Source: Pedobacter sp. B4-66 (GTDB taxonomy: Bacteria > Bacteroidota > Bacteroidia > Sphingobacteriales > Sphingobacteriaceae). Taken from it: DNA of 64,000 nt. The notes below the pieces were generated by a model. It was given only the letters and a program-made list of their open reading frames with translations. It made no database searches and was not told the DNA's origin. The stretch spans positions 62,001 through 126,000 of the forward strand of contig NZ_JAFVME010000015.1 of assembly GCF_018492665.1 (NCBI RefSeq), in the 5' to 3' direction. Positions 9,517-17,324 of the stretch are shown piece by piece. The stretch's first letter is position 1, and the number at the start of each line of letters is the position of its first letter. A program made the translations under genes and the position numbers.

Positions 9517-10079
9517 TAATTTAAATTAGGATTACTAGGGAAATTACTAACGTGCGCATATTTCGGACCAAGGTTAATGATCACTTCTCTCCACAAATCT
9601 TCCTCATCATTTGAAAAAACCACATCAGAATGATAACTATCTGATACTATCCAAGTGTTTTCTTTAAGCTCTTCTTTAAGTTGCTCTGTGCCCCAACCTG
9701 AATAGCCAATAAAAAACTTTATCTCGCTTGGGTCAATGATTTTACCGTTAATCAGAATTTTTAAGGCTTCAAAGTTACCTCCCCAATAAATGCCTTTGGC
9801 AATTTCTTCCCCATCATTTAGTTTATCATAGCAGCGATGAAGAAAATGAACTGTATCAGTTCCAACAGGGCCTCCGATATACACCGGGAAGTCGGCGTTC
9901 TCAAATTCAGGAATCACATCGCTTAATAGAAGCGCACTTTTTTGGTTCAATATAAAACCAACCGTTCCCTCTTCCTGATGCTCTGTAATTAAAACTACAG
10001 AACGTCTAAAATTGGGATCCATTAAAAATGGTTCAGAAATTAATAATTTACCTATAGATGGCTCTAAGCGACTTAACAT
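9516..10079 (-). CDS. YqgE/AlgH family protein
   Basis: This 187-residue cytosolic protein carries the hallmark of the UPF0301/YqgE family: G-K-L-L-I-S-E-P-F-L-x-D-P-N-F-R-R-S-V-V-L near the N-terminus, then EGTVGFILNQ and YIGGPVGTDTVHFLH. The later FFIGYSGWGTEQLKEE segment is also diagnostic. The biochemical role is unknown; the alginate-regulator name AlgH from Pseudomonas is unlikely to describe its role here. Its stop codon touches the hairpin shared with purE. It is divergent from pdxH, with only 47 bases between the starts. Confidence 0.92.
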   Translation of the reverse strand: MLSRLEPSIGKLLISEPFLMDPNFRRSVVLITEHQEEGTVGFILNQKSALLLSDVIPEFENADFPVYIGGPVGTDTVHFLHRCYDKLNDGEEIAKGIYWGGNFEALKILINGKIIDPSEIKFFIGYSGWGTEQLKEELKENTWIVSDSYHSDVVFSNDEEDLWREVIINLGPKYAHVSNFPSNPNLN

Positions 10080-10115
10080 TTTAGAAATTTAAAACAAAAT
10101 TAACTAAACTAACCC

Positions 10116-10123
10116 TATTTTTG
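10116..10123 (+). promoter_or_regulatory. Candidate pdxH promoter adjacent to the start codon
   Basis: TATTTTTG fits TAnnTTTG and ends three bases before the pdxH ATG (10127). If the element spans -11 to -4, transcription would start at the A of the ATG, giving a leaderless mRNA. Confidence 0.45.
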
Positions 10124-10126
10124 TGT

Positions 10127-10777
10127 ATGAACCTTACTAAAGAAAATATACAAAACCTGCGCCAAGATTATCGTTCTGCTAGTCTTTCTGAAAATGACGT
10201 AAATGCGAATCCAATTATTCAATTTAAAAAGTGGTTTAAGGATGCTGTGGATGCAAAGTTATATGAACCAAATGTGATGACTCTTGCCACTTGTGATAGG
10301 TTTGGAAAGCCTTCGGCAAGGATTGTATTATTGAAGGATATTGATGAGGATGGTTTTGTATTCTATACCAATTATGAAAGTAAAAAAGGTATAGATATAG
10401 TTGAGAACCCTCAGGCAGCATTGGTTTTCTTTTGGCCTGAATTAGAGCGACAGGTACGTATTGAGGGGATGGTAAGTAAGGTTAGTGAACAGGCTTCGTC
10501 CGATTATTTTCATTCTCGTCCAATAGAAAGTCAAATTGGTGCAACTGCATCTCCTCAAAGTAAGGTAATTAGTGGCAGAGAATCTTTGGAGCATAAAGTT
10601 GAGGAACTTACTACCCAATATGAAGGTCAGGAAATCCCGCGTCCGTTACATTGGGGAGGGTATTTGGTTGAACCAACTCATATAGAATTCTGGCAAGGCA
10701 GACCTAGCAGACTTCATGACAGAATTGTTTACGATTTTGTGGATGGTTCATGGATTATCAATAGATTAGCGCCGTAA
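10127..10777 (+). CDS. pdxH: Pyridoxamine 5'-phosphate oxidase PdxH
   Basis: PdxH oxidises pyridoxine/pyridoxamine 5'-phosphate to pyridoxal phosphate with FMN. The 216-residue protein shows the family segments MTLATCDRFGKPSARIVLLK, FYTNYESKKG, the QVRIEG strand, SPQSKVI, and the C-terminal WGGYLVEPTHIEFWQGRPSRLHDR, which carries the substrate-binding R-x-H near the R-L-A-P end. A TTG two codons upstream is in frame, but the ATG gives the normal N-terminus (MNLTKENIQNLRQDY). The next gene starts 11 bases downstream and may be co-transcribed. A promoter motif lies immediately before the start codon. Confidence 0.96.
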   Translation: MNLTKENIQNLRQDYRSASLSENDVNANPIIQFKKWFKDAVDAKLYEPNVMTLATCDRFGKPSARIVLLKDIDEDGFVFYTNYESKKGIDIVENPQAALVFFWPELERQVRIEGMVSKVSEQASSDYFHSRPIESQIGATASPQSKVISGRESLEHKVEELTTQYEGQEIPRPLHWGGYLVEPTHIEFWQGRPSRLHDRIVYDFVDGSWIINRLAP

Positions 10778-10788
10778 AAAAACTGTAA

Positions 10789-11676
10789 ATGAAAAACATC
10801 TCGGTAATAGGCTCAGGTACTATGGGCAACGGGATTGCACATACTTTTGCGCAATTCGGACATCAAGTAAACCTTGTGGATATTAACAAGGAAGCCCTTG
10901 AAAAGGCAATAAACACGATCAGTAAAAACCTTGATCGCCAGATTACAAAAGGGACAATCACGGAGGTGCAAAAAGTAGAAACGCTTAAAAACATCACTGT
11001 GTTTACTGATATGCAATCCGGTGTTGCTAGCGCAGATTTGATTGTTGAAGCTGCTACCGAAAACCTCGACCTAAAACTGAAGATATTTAAGGATTTGGAT
11101 GCATTTGTCAAGCCTCAAACCATTTTAGCAAGTAATACTTCTTCTATTTCTATTACCAAAATAGCCTCAGTTACTAACCGTGGTGATAAAGTTATTGGAA
11201 TGCATTTTATGAATCCTGTACCGGTAATGAAACTCGTTGAAGTGATTCGTGGTTATGCCACAAGTGATGAAACAACTGCCACTGTAATGGCTCTGTCTAA
11301 GCAGCTTGAAAAAGCTCCTGTAGAAGTAAATGACTATCCTGGCTTTGTAGCCAATCGTATATTGATGCCCATGATCAATGAGGCTATTTACACACTTTAT
11401 GAAAATGTTGCAGGTGTTGAAGAAATAGATACCGTAATGAAATTAGGAATGGCACACCCAATGGGACCTTTGCAGCTTGCAGATTTTATAGGTTTAGATG
11501 TTTGTTTAGCCATTTTACGTGTATTGCATGATGGATTTGGAAACCCTAAATACGCTCCATGCCCACTATTGGTAAATATGGTTACGGCAGGTAACAAAGG
11601 AATAAAATCTGGTGAAGGTTTTTATAATTATGCCAATGGTGTTAAAGAAGCCAAAGTTGCGGGTAAGTTTAGTTAG
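10789..11676 (+). CDS. 3-hydroxybutyryl-CoA dehydrogenase family protein
   Basis: This 295-residue NAD-dependent enzyme interconverts 3-hydroxyacyl-CoA and acetoacetyl-CoA type substrates. It begins with the NAD-binding G-S-G-T-M-G-N-G-I-A motif. The catalytic His lies in GMHFMNPVPVMKLVEVI, and the dimerising C-terminal domain includes DYPGFVANRILMPMINEA and LGMAHPMGPLQLADFIGLD. Length matches the short Hbd type rather than the fused FadB type. It probably acts in fatty-acid or butyrate-type metabolism in the cytosol; no pathway partners are adjacent. It follows pdxH by 11 bases. Confidence 0.92.
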   Translation: MKNISVIGSGTMGNGIAHTFAQFGHQVNLVDINKEALEKAINTISKNLDRQITKGTITEVQKVETLKNITVFTDMQSGVASADLIVEAATENLDLKLKIFKDLDAFVKPQTILASNTSSISITKIASVTNRGDKVIGMHFMNPVPVMKLVEVIRGYATSDETTATVMALSKQLEKAPVEVNDYPGFVANRILMPMINEAIYTLYENVAGVEEIDTVMKLGMAHPMGPLQLADFIGLDVCLAILRVLHDGFGNPKYAPCPLLVNMVTAGNKGIKSGEGFYNYANGVKEAKVAGKFS

Positions 11677-11680
11677 GACT

Positions 11681-11850
11681 GGATGCTTAGTTATTACTTA
11701 GTAGATAGTATTTAGTATTGGGTGTTAAATTTAACACTTAGTATTAAAGCGCTATTTGCAACTAACCGTATAGAATTTCATATATGTAATTTTAAATGTA
11801 TTTTTGAACGTTTAGGAGTATATCATGTTACTAATATTAACTAAGCATCC
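11681..11850. repeat. Intergenic repeat cluster of the TTAGTA/TACTAA type
   Basis: This 205-base gap before ruvB holds degenerate copies of TTAGTATTTAG-like units in both orientations. GGATGCTTAGTTA (11681-11693) is an exact inverted copy of TAACTAAGCATCC (11838-11850). In between is the perfect 16-base palindrome GTGTTAAATTTAACAC (11722-11737). More units follow (CACTAAGTACTAAATAAG, 11853-11870). It is one of three such loci in the window. Confidence 0.7.
11799..11806 (+). promoter_or_regulatory. Candidate ruvB promoter, -7 element TATTTTTG
   Basis: TATTTTTG matches TAnnTTTG, 75 bases before the ruvB ATG. The predicted leader of about 70 bases would contain the right arm of the intergenic inverted repeat. 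Confidence 0.35.
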
Positions 11851-11881
11851 AACACTAAGTACTAAATAAGCACTAAAATAA

Positions 11882-12904
11882 ATGAACGAAAATCTTGATC
11901 CTTCTTCTGAAAGCCTAACTCCTATTGAACGTGATATAGAGAAAGTGCTACGTCCACAAGCTTTTGAGGACTTTACAGGGCAAGAGAAAATCATGGAGAA
12001 CCTTAAAATCTTTGTAAAAGCGGCAAAGTTAAGAGGTGAACCATTAGATCATGTTTTATTACACGGCCCTCCGGGTTTAGGTAAAACAACACTTTCGCAC
12101 ATCATTGCAAATGAAATGGGTGTAGGAATAAAGATAACTTCAGGCCCTGTTTTAGATAAACCAGGCGATCTTGCAGGATTACTTACTAATCTGGATACTG
12201 GAGATATTCTATTTATTGATGAAATACACAGATTAAGCCCGCTTGTTGAAGAGTATTTATACTCTGCAATGGAGGATTTTAAGATTGATATTATGCTGGA
12301 AAGTGGCCCTAATGCACGTTCAGTACAGATTAGTCTGAATCCATTTACACTAGTGGGTGCAACCACCCGTTCGGGCTTATTAACCGCACCTTTAAGAGCT
12401 AGGTTTGGCATCAACTCAAGATTAGCTTATTATGATGCCAAATTACTTACGACGATTGTTTTAAGATCATCAGATATACTAAACACCCCAATTACTGAAG
12501 AAGGTGCATATGAAATAGCAAGGAGAAGTCGTGGTACTCCACGTATTGCCAATGCGCTATTAAGACGCACAAGAGATTTTGCCCAAATTAAAGGAAATGG
12601 TAAGATTGATACGGAAATTGCCCGTTATGCACTTAATGCTTTAAATGTTGATGAGCACGGCTTGGACGAAATGGACAATAAAATCCTCACCACCATTATA
12701 GATAAGTTTAAAGGTGGACCTGTTGGCTTAAAAACGATTGCTACCGCAGTTGGTGACGATGAAGGAACTATTGAGGAGGTTTATGAACCTTTCCTTATAC
12801 AAGAAGGTTTTCTAATGCGTACCTCTCGTGGCCGCGAAGCTACGGAAGCTGCGTATAAGCATTTGAAAAGAAATTTCCCTGGTCAAACAGGTAAACTATT
12901 TTAA
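11882..12904 (+). CDS. ruvB: Holliday junction branch migration helicase RuvB
   Basis: RuvB is the AAA+ motor that, with RuvA, drives branch migration of Holliday junctions. The 340-residue protein has Walker A (HGPPGLGKTTL), Walker B (ILFIDEIHRL), the sensor and arginine-finger segment GATTRSGLLTAPLRARFG, and a C-terminal winged helix (VGDDEGTIEEVYEPFLIQEGFLMRTSRGREAT). Length and order are normal. ruvA and ruvC are not in the window. The upstream gap carries the palindromic repeat cluster. Confidence 0.97.
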   Translation: MNENLDPSSESLTPIERDIEKVLRPQAFEDFTGQEKIMENLKIFVKAAKLRGEPLDHVLLHGPPGLGKTTLSHIIANEMGVGIKITSGPVLDKPGDLAGLLTNLDTGDILFIDEIHRLSPLVEEYLYSAMEDFKIDIMLESGPNARSVQISLNPFTLVGATTRSGLLTAPLRARFGINSRLAYYDAKLLTTIVLRSSDILNTPITEEGAYEIARRSRGTPRIANALLRRTRDFAQIKGNGKIDTEIARYALNALNVDEHGLDEMDNKILTTIIDKFKGGPVGLKTIATAVGDDEGTIEEVYEPFLIQEGFLMRTSRGREATEAAYKHLKRNFPGQTGKLF

Positions 12905-12917
12905 TCATCTTACTTCA

Positions 12918-13127
12918 TTAGCCTTTAAAAAACAGCCAATAGATCAACAAAGCAACAACCAGAATGGGAATTATCCATTTTAATACCGGAGCTGCTCCGT
13001 TTTTATCATATTCATCTACTGCCTGACGTGAGGGCCCCGGATCATCCTGATGCTTTGAATAATTCGTCTCAACTGGCTTATGAGGTTTTAGCGGCTCTTG
13101 CGAGTGTTTAACATCTTCATTATCCAT
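12918..13127 (-). CDS. Small single-pass membrane protein
   Basis: This ORF of 69 residues has a polar, proline- and charge-rich N-terminal half and one strong C-terminal membrane segment (WIIPILVVALLIYWLFF, about residues 51-67) ending in K-G. That architecture suggests a tail-anchored protein with a cytoplasmic N-terminus. I do not recognise a named family. It is convergent with ruvB (13 bases apart) and divergent from queG. Coding is supported by the clean hydrophobic segment and a good ATG start, but homologues would need to confirm it. Confidence 0.65.
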   Translation of the reverse strand: MDNEDVKHSQEPLKPHKPVETNYSKHQDDPGPSRQAVDEYDKNGAAPVLKWIIPILVVALLIYWLFFKG

Positions 13128-13188
13128 AACAGTATGTTTTAATTACTTATAAACAATTAAAGACCTTAAAGGTTTGATAAGCAAAGAT

Positions 13189-13196
13189 TATCTTTG
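13189..13196 (+). promoter_or_regulatory. Candidate queG promoter adjacent to the start codon
   Basis: TATCTTTG matches TAnnTTTG and ends six bases before the queG ATG (13203). Expected transcription start is about 13200, so the leader would be only about three bases. Confidence 0.45.
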
Positions 13197-13202
13197 CATT
13201 TC

Positions 13203-14144
13203 ATGAACAGTAATTCGGCAAAATACAGCAAAATGATTAAGGATGAAGCCCTCCGATTAGGCTTCATGCAATGCGGTATTGCCAAAGCTGAATTCCTTGA
13301 AGATGAAGCACCAAGGCTCGAAAAGTGGCTTAATAATAATTTTCATGGAGAAATGGCCTACATGGAAAATCACTTTGATAAGCGTTTAGACCCCCGGTTA
13401 CTGGTTGATGATTCAAAATCGGTAATATCATTAACACTGAACTACTTCCCTGAAGAGCAGCAGACCGACCCTAATGCGCCAAAAATATCCAAATATGCTT
13501 ATGGTACAGACTACCATTTGGTAATCAAGGATAAGCTGTTTCAACTGCTTAATTTTATTTCAGAAGAGATTGGTGAGGTTAGTGGTCGCGCTTTTGTGGA
13601 CTCTGCTCCTGTTTTGGATCGTGCTTGGGCAAAACGAGCAGGTATAGGCTGGATTGGGAAAAACAGCAATCTAATTAGCAAAAAAAGCGGATCATTCTTC
13701 TTTCTGGCTGAACTTATTGTGGATTTAGAACTGGAATATGATAATGCTTTTGAAACAGACCATTGCGGTACATGTACTAAATGTATAGATGCCTGTCCTA
13801 CTGATGCTATATTATCGCCATTTATTATTGATGCGAAGAAGTGTATTTCTTACTTAACCATTGAGTTGAGGAACGAAATACCTAACACATTTAATGATAA
13901 AATGGAGAACTGGATGTTTGGATGCGACATTTGCCAGGATGTATGCCCATGGAACCGGTTTTCTGTTCCACATACTGAACCTAAGTTTCAGCCAAATGAG
14001 AGCCTGCTAAACATGAAACGTGAAGACTGGCTGGACATCACAGAGGACGTTTTTAAAAGCATATTCAAAAACTCGGCAGTTAAAAGAACTAAATTCAAAG
14101 GGCTTACGAGGAATATAGATTTCATAAAAAAACTACCCGAATAA
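13203..14144 (+). CDS. queG: Epoxyqueuosine reductase QueG
   Basis: QueG reduces epoxyqueuosine to queuosine in tRNA using cobalamin and two [4Fe-4S] clusters. The 313-residue protein has an N-terminal corrinoid-binding-like region and the conserved RAWAKRAGIGWIGKNSNLI motif. Two ferredoxin-type cysteine sets follow: CGTCTKCIDACPTDAI and CDICQDVCPWNR. I took the ATG at 13203, giving MNSNSAKYSKMIKDEALRLG; an in-frame TTG three codons earlier lies inside the promoter motif. The stop codon is inside a hairpin shared with the convergent exonuclease gene. Confidence 0.95.
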   Translation: MNSNSAKYSKMIKDEALRLGFMQCGIAKAEFLEDEAPRLEKWLNNNFHGEMAYMENHFDKRLDPRLLVDDSKSVISLTLNYFPEEQQTDPNAPKISKYAYGTDYHLVIKDKLFQLLNFISEEIGEVSGRAFVDSAPVLDRAWAKRAGIGWIGKNSNLISKKSGSFFFLAELIVDLELEYDNAFETDHCGTCTKCIDACPTDAILSPFIIDAKKCISYLTIELRNEIPNTFNDKMENWMFGCDICQDVCPWNRFSVPHTEPKFQPNESLLNMKREDWLDITEDVFKSIFKNSAVKRTKFKGLTRNIDFIKKLPE

Positions 14145-14159
14145 TTAATCCGGGTAGTT
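14131..14159. terminator. Terminator-like hairpin between convergent genes
   Basis: AACTACCCG (14131-14139) pairs with CGGGTAGTT (14151-14159) across an 11-base A/T-rich loop. The queG stop codon lies in the loop. The hairpin is well placed to end transcription from either side, though T-runs are short. Confidence 0.55.
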
Positions 14160-14190
14160 CTAAATAACTTATATCATTTGGGTCTCTCTA

Positions 14191-15195
14191 CTATTTTCCG
14201 AACTTCATTTTTAACTGTTCCAACATATCATTTGTAACGTCAACCGCAGGTTTTTCCTTTTTTGGCTGAGGTTTAAATGCGGGTCTAGCCTGATTTGGAG
14301 TAGTAGGCTTACTAGCTACATTGGGTTGGGCTTGTTTAGGAGCCTGAGCCTGCTGACCTTGCTGTTGCTTTTCAATCTTTAGTTTTTCTTTTTTTTTGTT
14401 CCATCTATCCCATATTTCACCTAACTTTTTCTTGGTGTATAAAGGAAAGTCACCTTGCTTCATCCAAGCATAGTAACTTGGTTCAATATCAAAAACCTGT
14501 TCTACGGTTTTACCTTTATGTTTTCCGAAATTGAAAGTTTCTTCATCATTTTCGTTAAAAACCATTCTGCCTGCAAAATCAACAGGTTTATTCATATTGG
14601 TAAAAGCATGCAAAGCTTCAACATTATTCTGTACAGGTTTTGATATATTACCTTGCTTATCTTCGAACTCGGTATCTCTATAACGTTCAATTTGAGCTAA
14701 TAAAACATGGTAAGTAGCTGTAATATCAGCCTCTGCAGAGTGCGCATTTACAATGTCTTTATCACAATAGAACTTATAAGCGGCACGTAGTGTACGTTGT
14801 TCCATTTGATGGAATACATTCTGAACATCAACAAATTTTCTATCGTTCATATCAAAATCTACACCTGCTCTTAAAAACTCTTCAAGCAAAACAGGAATAT
14901 CAAATCTGTTAGAGTTGTATCCGGCTAAATCAGCATCGCCAATAAAATCAGCAAGTTCTTGTGCTACATCTTTAAATGTTGGCTCATTAGCAATATCCTT
15001 ATCATAAATTCCATGAATTAATGATGATTGTAGTGGTATTGGCATCTCAGGATTAATACGTAAAGTTTTAATCTGTTCTGAGCCATCTGGCATAGCTTTT
15101 AGTATTGCAATTTCTACGATACGATCAGCACCAACATTAACTCCTGTAGTTTCTAGATCAAAAAAAGCAAGCGGACGATTTAAATTTAATTTCAT
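14191..15195 (-). CDS. DnaQ-like 3'-5' exonuclease with DUF3820 domain
   Basis: This protein of about 334 residues begins with a DEDD exonuclease domain: FFDLETTGVNVGADRIVEIA (ExoI D and E), AGYNSNRFDIPVLLEEF (ExoII), and a C-terminal acidic H-x5-D type site, NAHSAEADITATYHVL (ExoIII). A DUF3820-like module follows (FNFGKHKGKTVEQVFDIEPSYYAWMKQGDFP). The tail is a basic, then Gln/Pro/Ala-rich low-complexity stretch (KQQQGQQAQAPKQAQPN), probably a flexible linker. It resembles a DNA polymerase III epsilon-like nuclease rather than the replicative subunit itself. In-frame ATGs at 15195 and 15204 and a TTG at 15219 are possible starts; 15195 gives MKLNLNRPLAFFDLETTG. Confidence 0.85.
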   Translation of the reverse strand: MKLNLNRPLAFFDLETTGVNVGADRIVEIAILKAMPDGSEQIKTLRINPEMPIPLQSSLIHGIYDKDIANEPTFKDVAQELADFIGDADLAGYNSNRFDIPVLLEEFLRAGVDFDMNDRKFVDVQNVFHQMEQRTLRAAYKFYCDKDIVNAHSAEADITATYHVLLAQIERYRDTEFEDKQGNISKPVQNNVEALHAFTNMNKPVDFAGRMVFNENDEETFNFGKHKGKTVEQVFDIEPSYYAWMKQGDFPLYTKKKLGEIWDRWNKKKEKLKIEKQQQGQQAQAPKQAQPNVASKPTTPNQARPAFKPQPKKEKPAVDVTNDMLEQLKMKFGK

Positions 15196-15347
15196 TTTTA
15201 ACATTTTGTAGCTTTTCAAAAGTCGTAAAAATCATCCATTAATCCTTAACTTAATTTGACAATCCACTAAATTCAGAAACAAATGGTTTTAATGTATATT
15301 TTTATTTCCTTTGCTATGTCAATCTTATATAACAATATCGCTCCAGT

Positions 15348-17324
15348 ATGAAACTCTTTTCTATTACCCTTCTTTTAACTTTTTTTTCGACCACCTACCT
15401 ATACGCACAGGACTTTGAATATGGCAAAATTACCGGAAGTGATGTTGAATTAAAAAATACCCGTCTAGATAGCACTGCCAATGCAATGGTAATCAAAGAA
15501 TTCGGAACTGCTTCTGTACAACTTGATAATGCCACTGGAAAAACTTACATCGACTTTGAATACCACGTACGTATTAAGATTTTCAATAAGGAAGGTTTTA
15601 GCCATGGAAATATTGTAATTCCTTTAAGGATATACCGTGATGGTGAAGATGAAATTAAAGAATTAAAAGCTACAACCATAAACTTTACAAACGGAAAGTT
15701 GGTTACTACAGAGCTTGATAAGAAAAAGGTATTTACTGAGAAAAGGAACAAATACGTTTCGCTTACAAAGTTCACCATGCCCAACTTAATGGATGGAAGT
15801 ATTATAGAGTATAGCTATCGTATGAGCTTACCAAGCATTTTCAATTTCAAAACCTGGGAGTTTCAGTCTGACATACCAAAACTACAAAGCGAATATATAG
15901 CCAACATCCCTGCGATATACAACTACAATGTTTCATTAAGAGGGGTGCAAAAGTTTGCCAAACAAAATGCCGAAGTGAAAAGAGAATGCCTTAGTATTAA
16001 CGGAACTAAAATTGACTGCTCAAAAATGACTTACATCATGAAAGATGTTCCAGCATTGATTGAAGAAGATTACATGACCGCCCCCAGCAACTTCAAGTCA
16101 GCTATTTACTTCGAACTTTCTGATTATGTGCAAATGAATGGAGGTAAAAAAAGCATCACTAAAACCTGGAAAGACGTTGATTATGAACTAGTATCGGAAA
16201 AAGCATTCGGAGATCAAATGAAGAGGAAAGATGTTTTCAAAGAGCTTCTTCCGCAGATATTAGGGAATGTCAGTGATGACCTTAATAAAGCTAAAGCAAT
16301 TTACACTTACATTGGAAAGAATATAAAAATGAATGGTTTTATTGGCATATACAGTGAAACTAATATTAAAACTGCCTTAGAAAAACATTCAGGAAATACC
16401 GGAGATATTAACCTTGCTTTAATTGCAGCATTGAGTGCTGCAAATCTGGATGCTGAAGCCGTAATACTATCAACCAGGGCAAATGGAGTAGTTAATAATT
16501 TATATCCTGTGATCAGTGATTTTGATTATGTGGTTGCTAAAGTAAACATCGGCGATCAAAGTTACTTACTTGATGCATCTCAACCGCTATTACCTTTTGG
16601 CTTATTGCCATTGCAGTGTATAAATGGAAATGGCAGGGTTATAAATTTGAAAAAGCCTTCTTATTGGTATGATTTAAAAGCCAGTCAAAAGGAGTCGACA
16701 AAATATATTTTGGATGGTGAATTAACCAGTGATGGAAAGTTAAAAGGTAAATTAACTACTTATTCTTCAGGATATGCCGCACTTAAAAAACGTCAACGTA
16801 TAGTAGCTGCCAACTCTGTTGATGAATATGTAGAAAAATTAGATGAGCAAATGCCTGGAATTAGCATCCTTAAGCACTCCATAGAAAATGTGGATAGTTT
16901 AGATAACCCACTTATTGAAATATATGAAATTGACATGAAGGTGTTCGACAATTTAAATGCCGATCAGTCCTACTTCAACCCATTCTTTATAAACCGTATC
17001 AGCAAAAATCCGTTTAATTTAAATGAAAGAAACTATCCGGTGGATTTAGGAGCCGCAAATGAAGAAAGAATTACAATGATTATTAAACTCCCTGCCAATA
17101 TTAGTGTTGCAGATAAGCCAAAAGATATGTCTCTAGCCCTTGCAGACAATGGTGGTAAATACCTGACTTCAACAGCAATGCAAGATGATTCATTTATTTT
17201 CAATCAAATGCTACAGTTTAACAAACCTATTTACGATTCTGAGGATTATTTATCGCTCAAAGAGTTTTATAGCCGAATTATACAATTACAAAAAACCGAT
17301 ATTGTATTTAAAAAAACCAAGTAA
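15348..17324 (+). CDS. Secreted DUF3857/transglutaminase-like protein, catalytic residues lost
   Basis: This 658-residue protein has a signal peptide (MKLFSITLLLTFFSTTYLYAQ), a DUF3857 beta domain (about residues 55-230) and a transglutaminase-like core (about 300-420). In the core, the position of the nucleophilic Cys in the downstream paralog (GDC, Cys330) is occupied here by Thr351 in GNTGD. The catalytic His (paralog NHIILCV) is replaced in FDYVVAKV, while the Asp is kept in YLLDAS. It is therefore probably a non-catalytic member, perhaps binding peptides or the paralog. It abuts the next gene with no gap (TAA then ATG), so the two are likely made together in the periplasm. Confidence 0.82.
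   Translation: MKLFSITLLLTFFSTTYLYAQDFEYGKITGSDVELKNTRLDSTANAMVIKEFGTASVQLDNATGKTYIDFEYHVRIKIFNKEGFSHGNIVIPLRIYRDGEDEIKELKATTINFTNGKLVTTELDKKKVFTEKRNKYVSLTKFTMPNLMDGSIIEYSYRMSLPSIFNFKTWEFQSDIPKLQSEYIANIPAIYNYNVSLRGVQKFAKQNAEVKRECLSINGTKIDCSKMTYIMKDVPALIEEDYMTAPSNFKSAIYFELSDYVQMNGGKKSITKTWKDVDYELVSEKAFGDQMKRKDVFKELLPQILGNVSDDLNKAKAIYTYIGKNIKMNGFIGIYSETNIKTALEKHSGNTGDINLALIAALSAANLDAEAVILSTRANGVVNNLYPVISDFDYVVAKVNIGDQSYLLDASQPLLPFGLLPLQCINGNGRVINLKKPSYWYDLKASQKESTKYILDGELTSDGKLKGKLTTYSSGYAALKKRQRIVAANSVDEYVEKLDEQMPGISILKHSIENVDSLDNPLIEIYEIDMKVFDNLNADQSYFNPFFINRISKNPFNLNERNYPVDLGAANEERITMIIKLPANISVADKPKDMSLALADNGGKYLTSTAMQDDSFIFNQMLQFNKPIYDSEDYLSLKEFYSRIIQLQKTDIVFKKTK

Noticed and set aside
12049..12414. 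121-codon minus-strand ORF inside ruvB
   Set aside because: It is antisense to the Walker A/B region of ruvB; proline-rich composition comes from the reverse complement of glycine codons.
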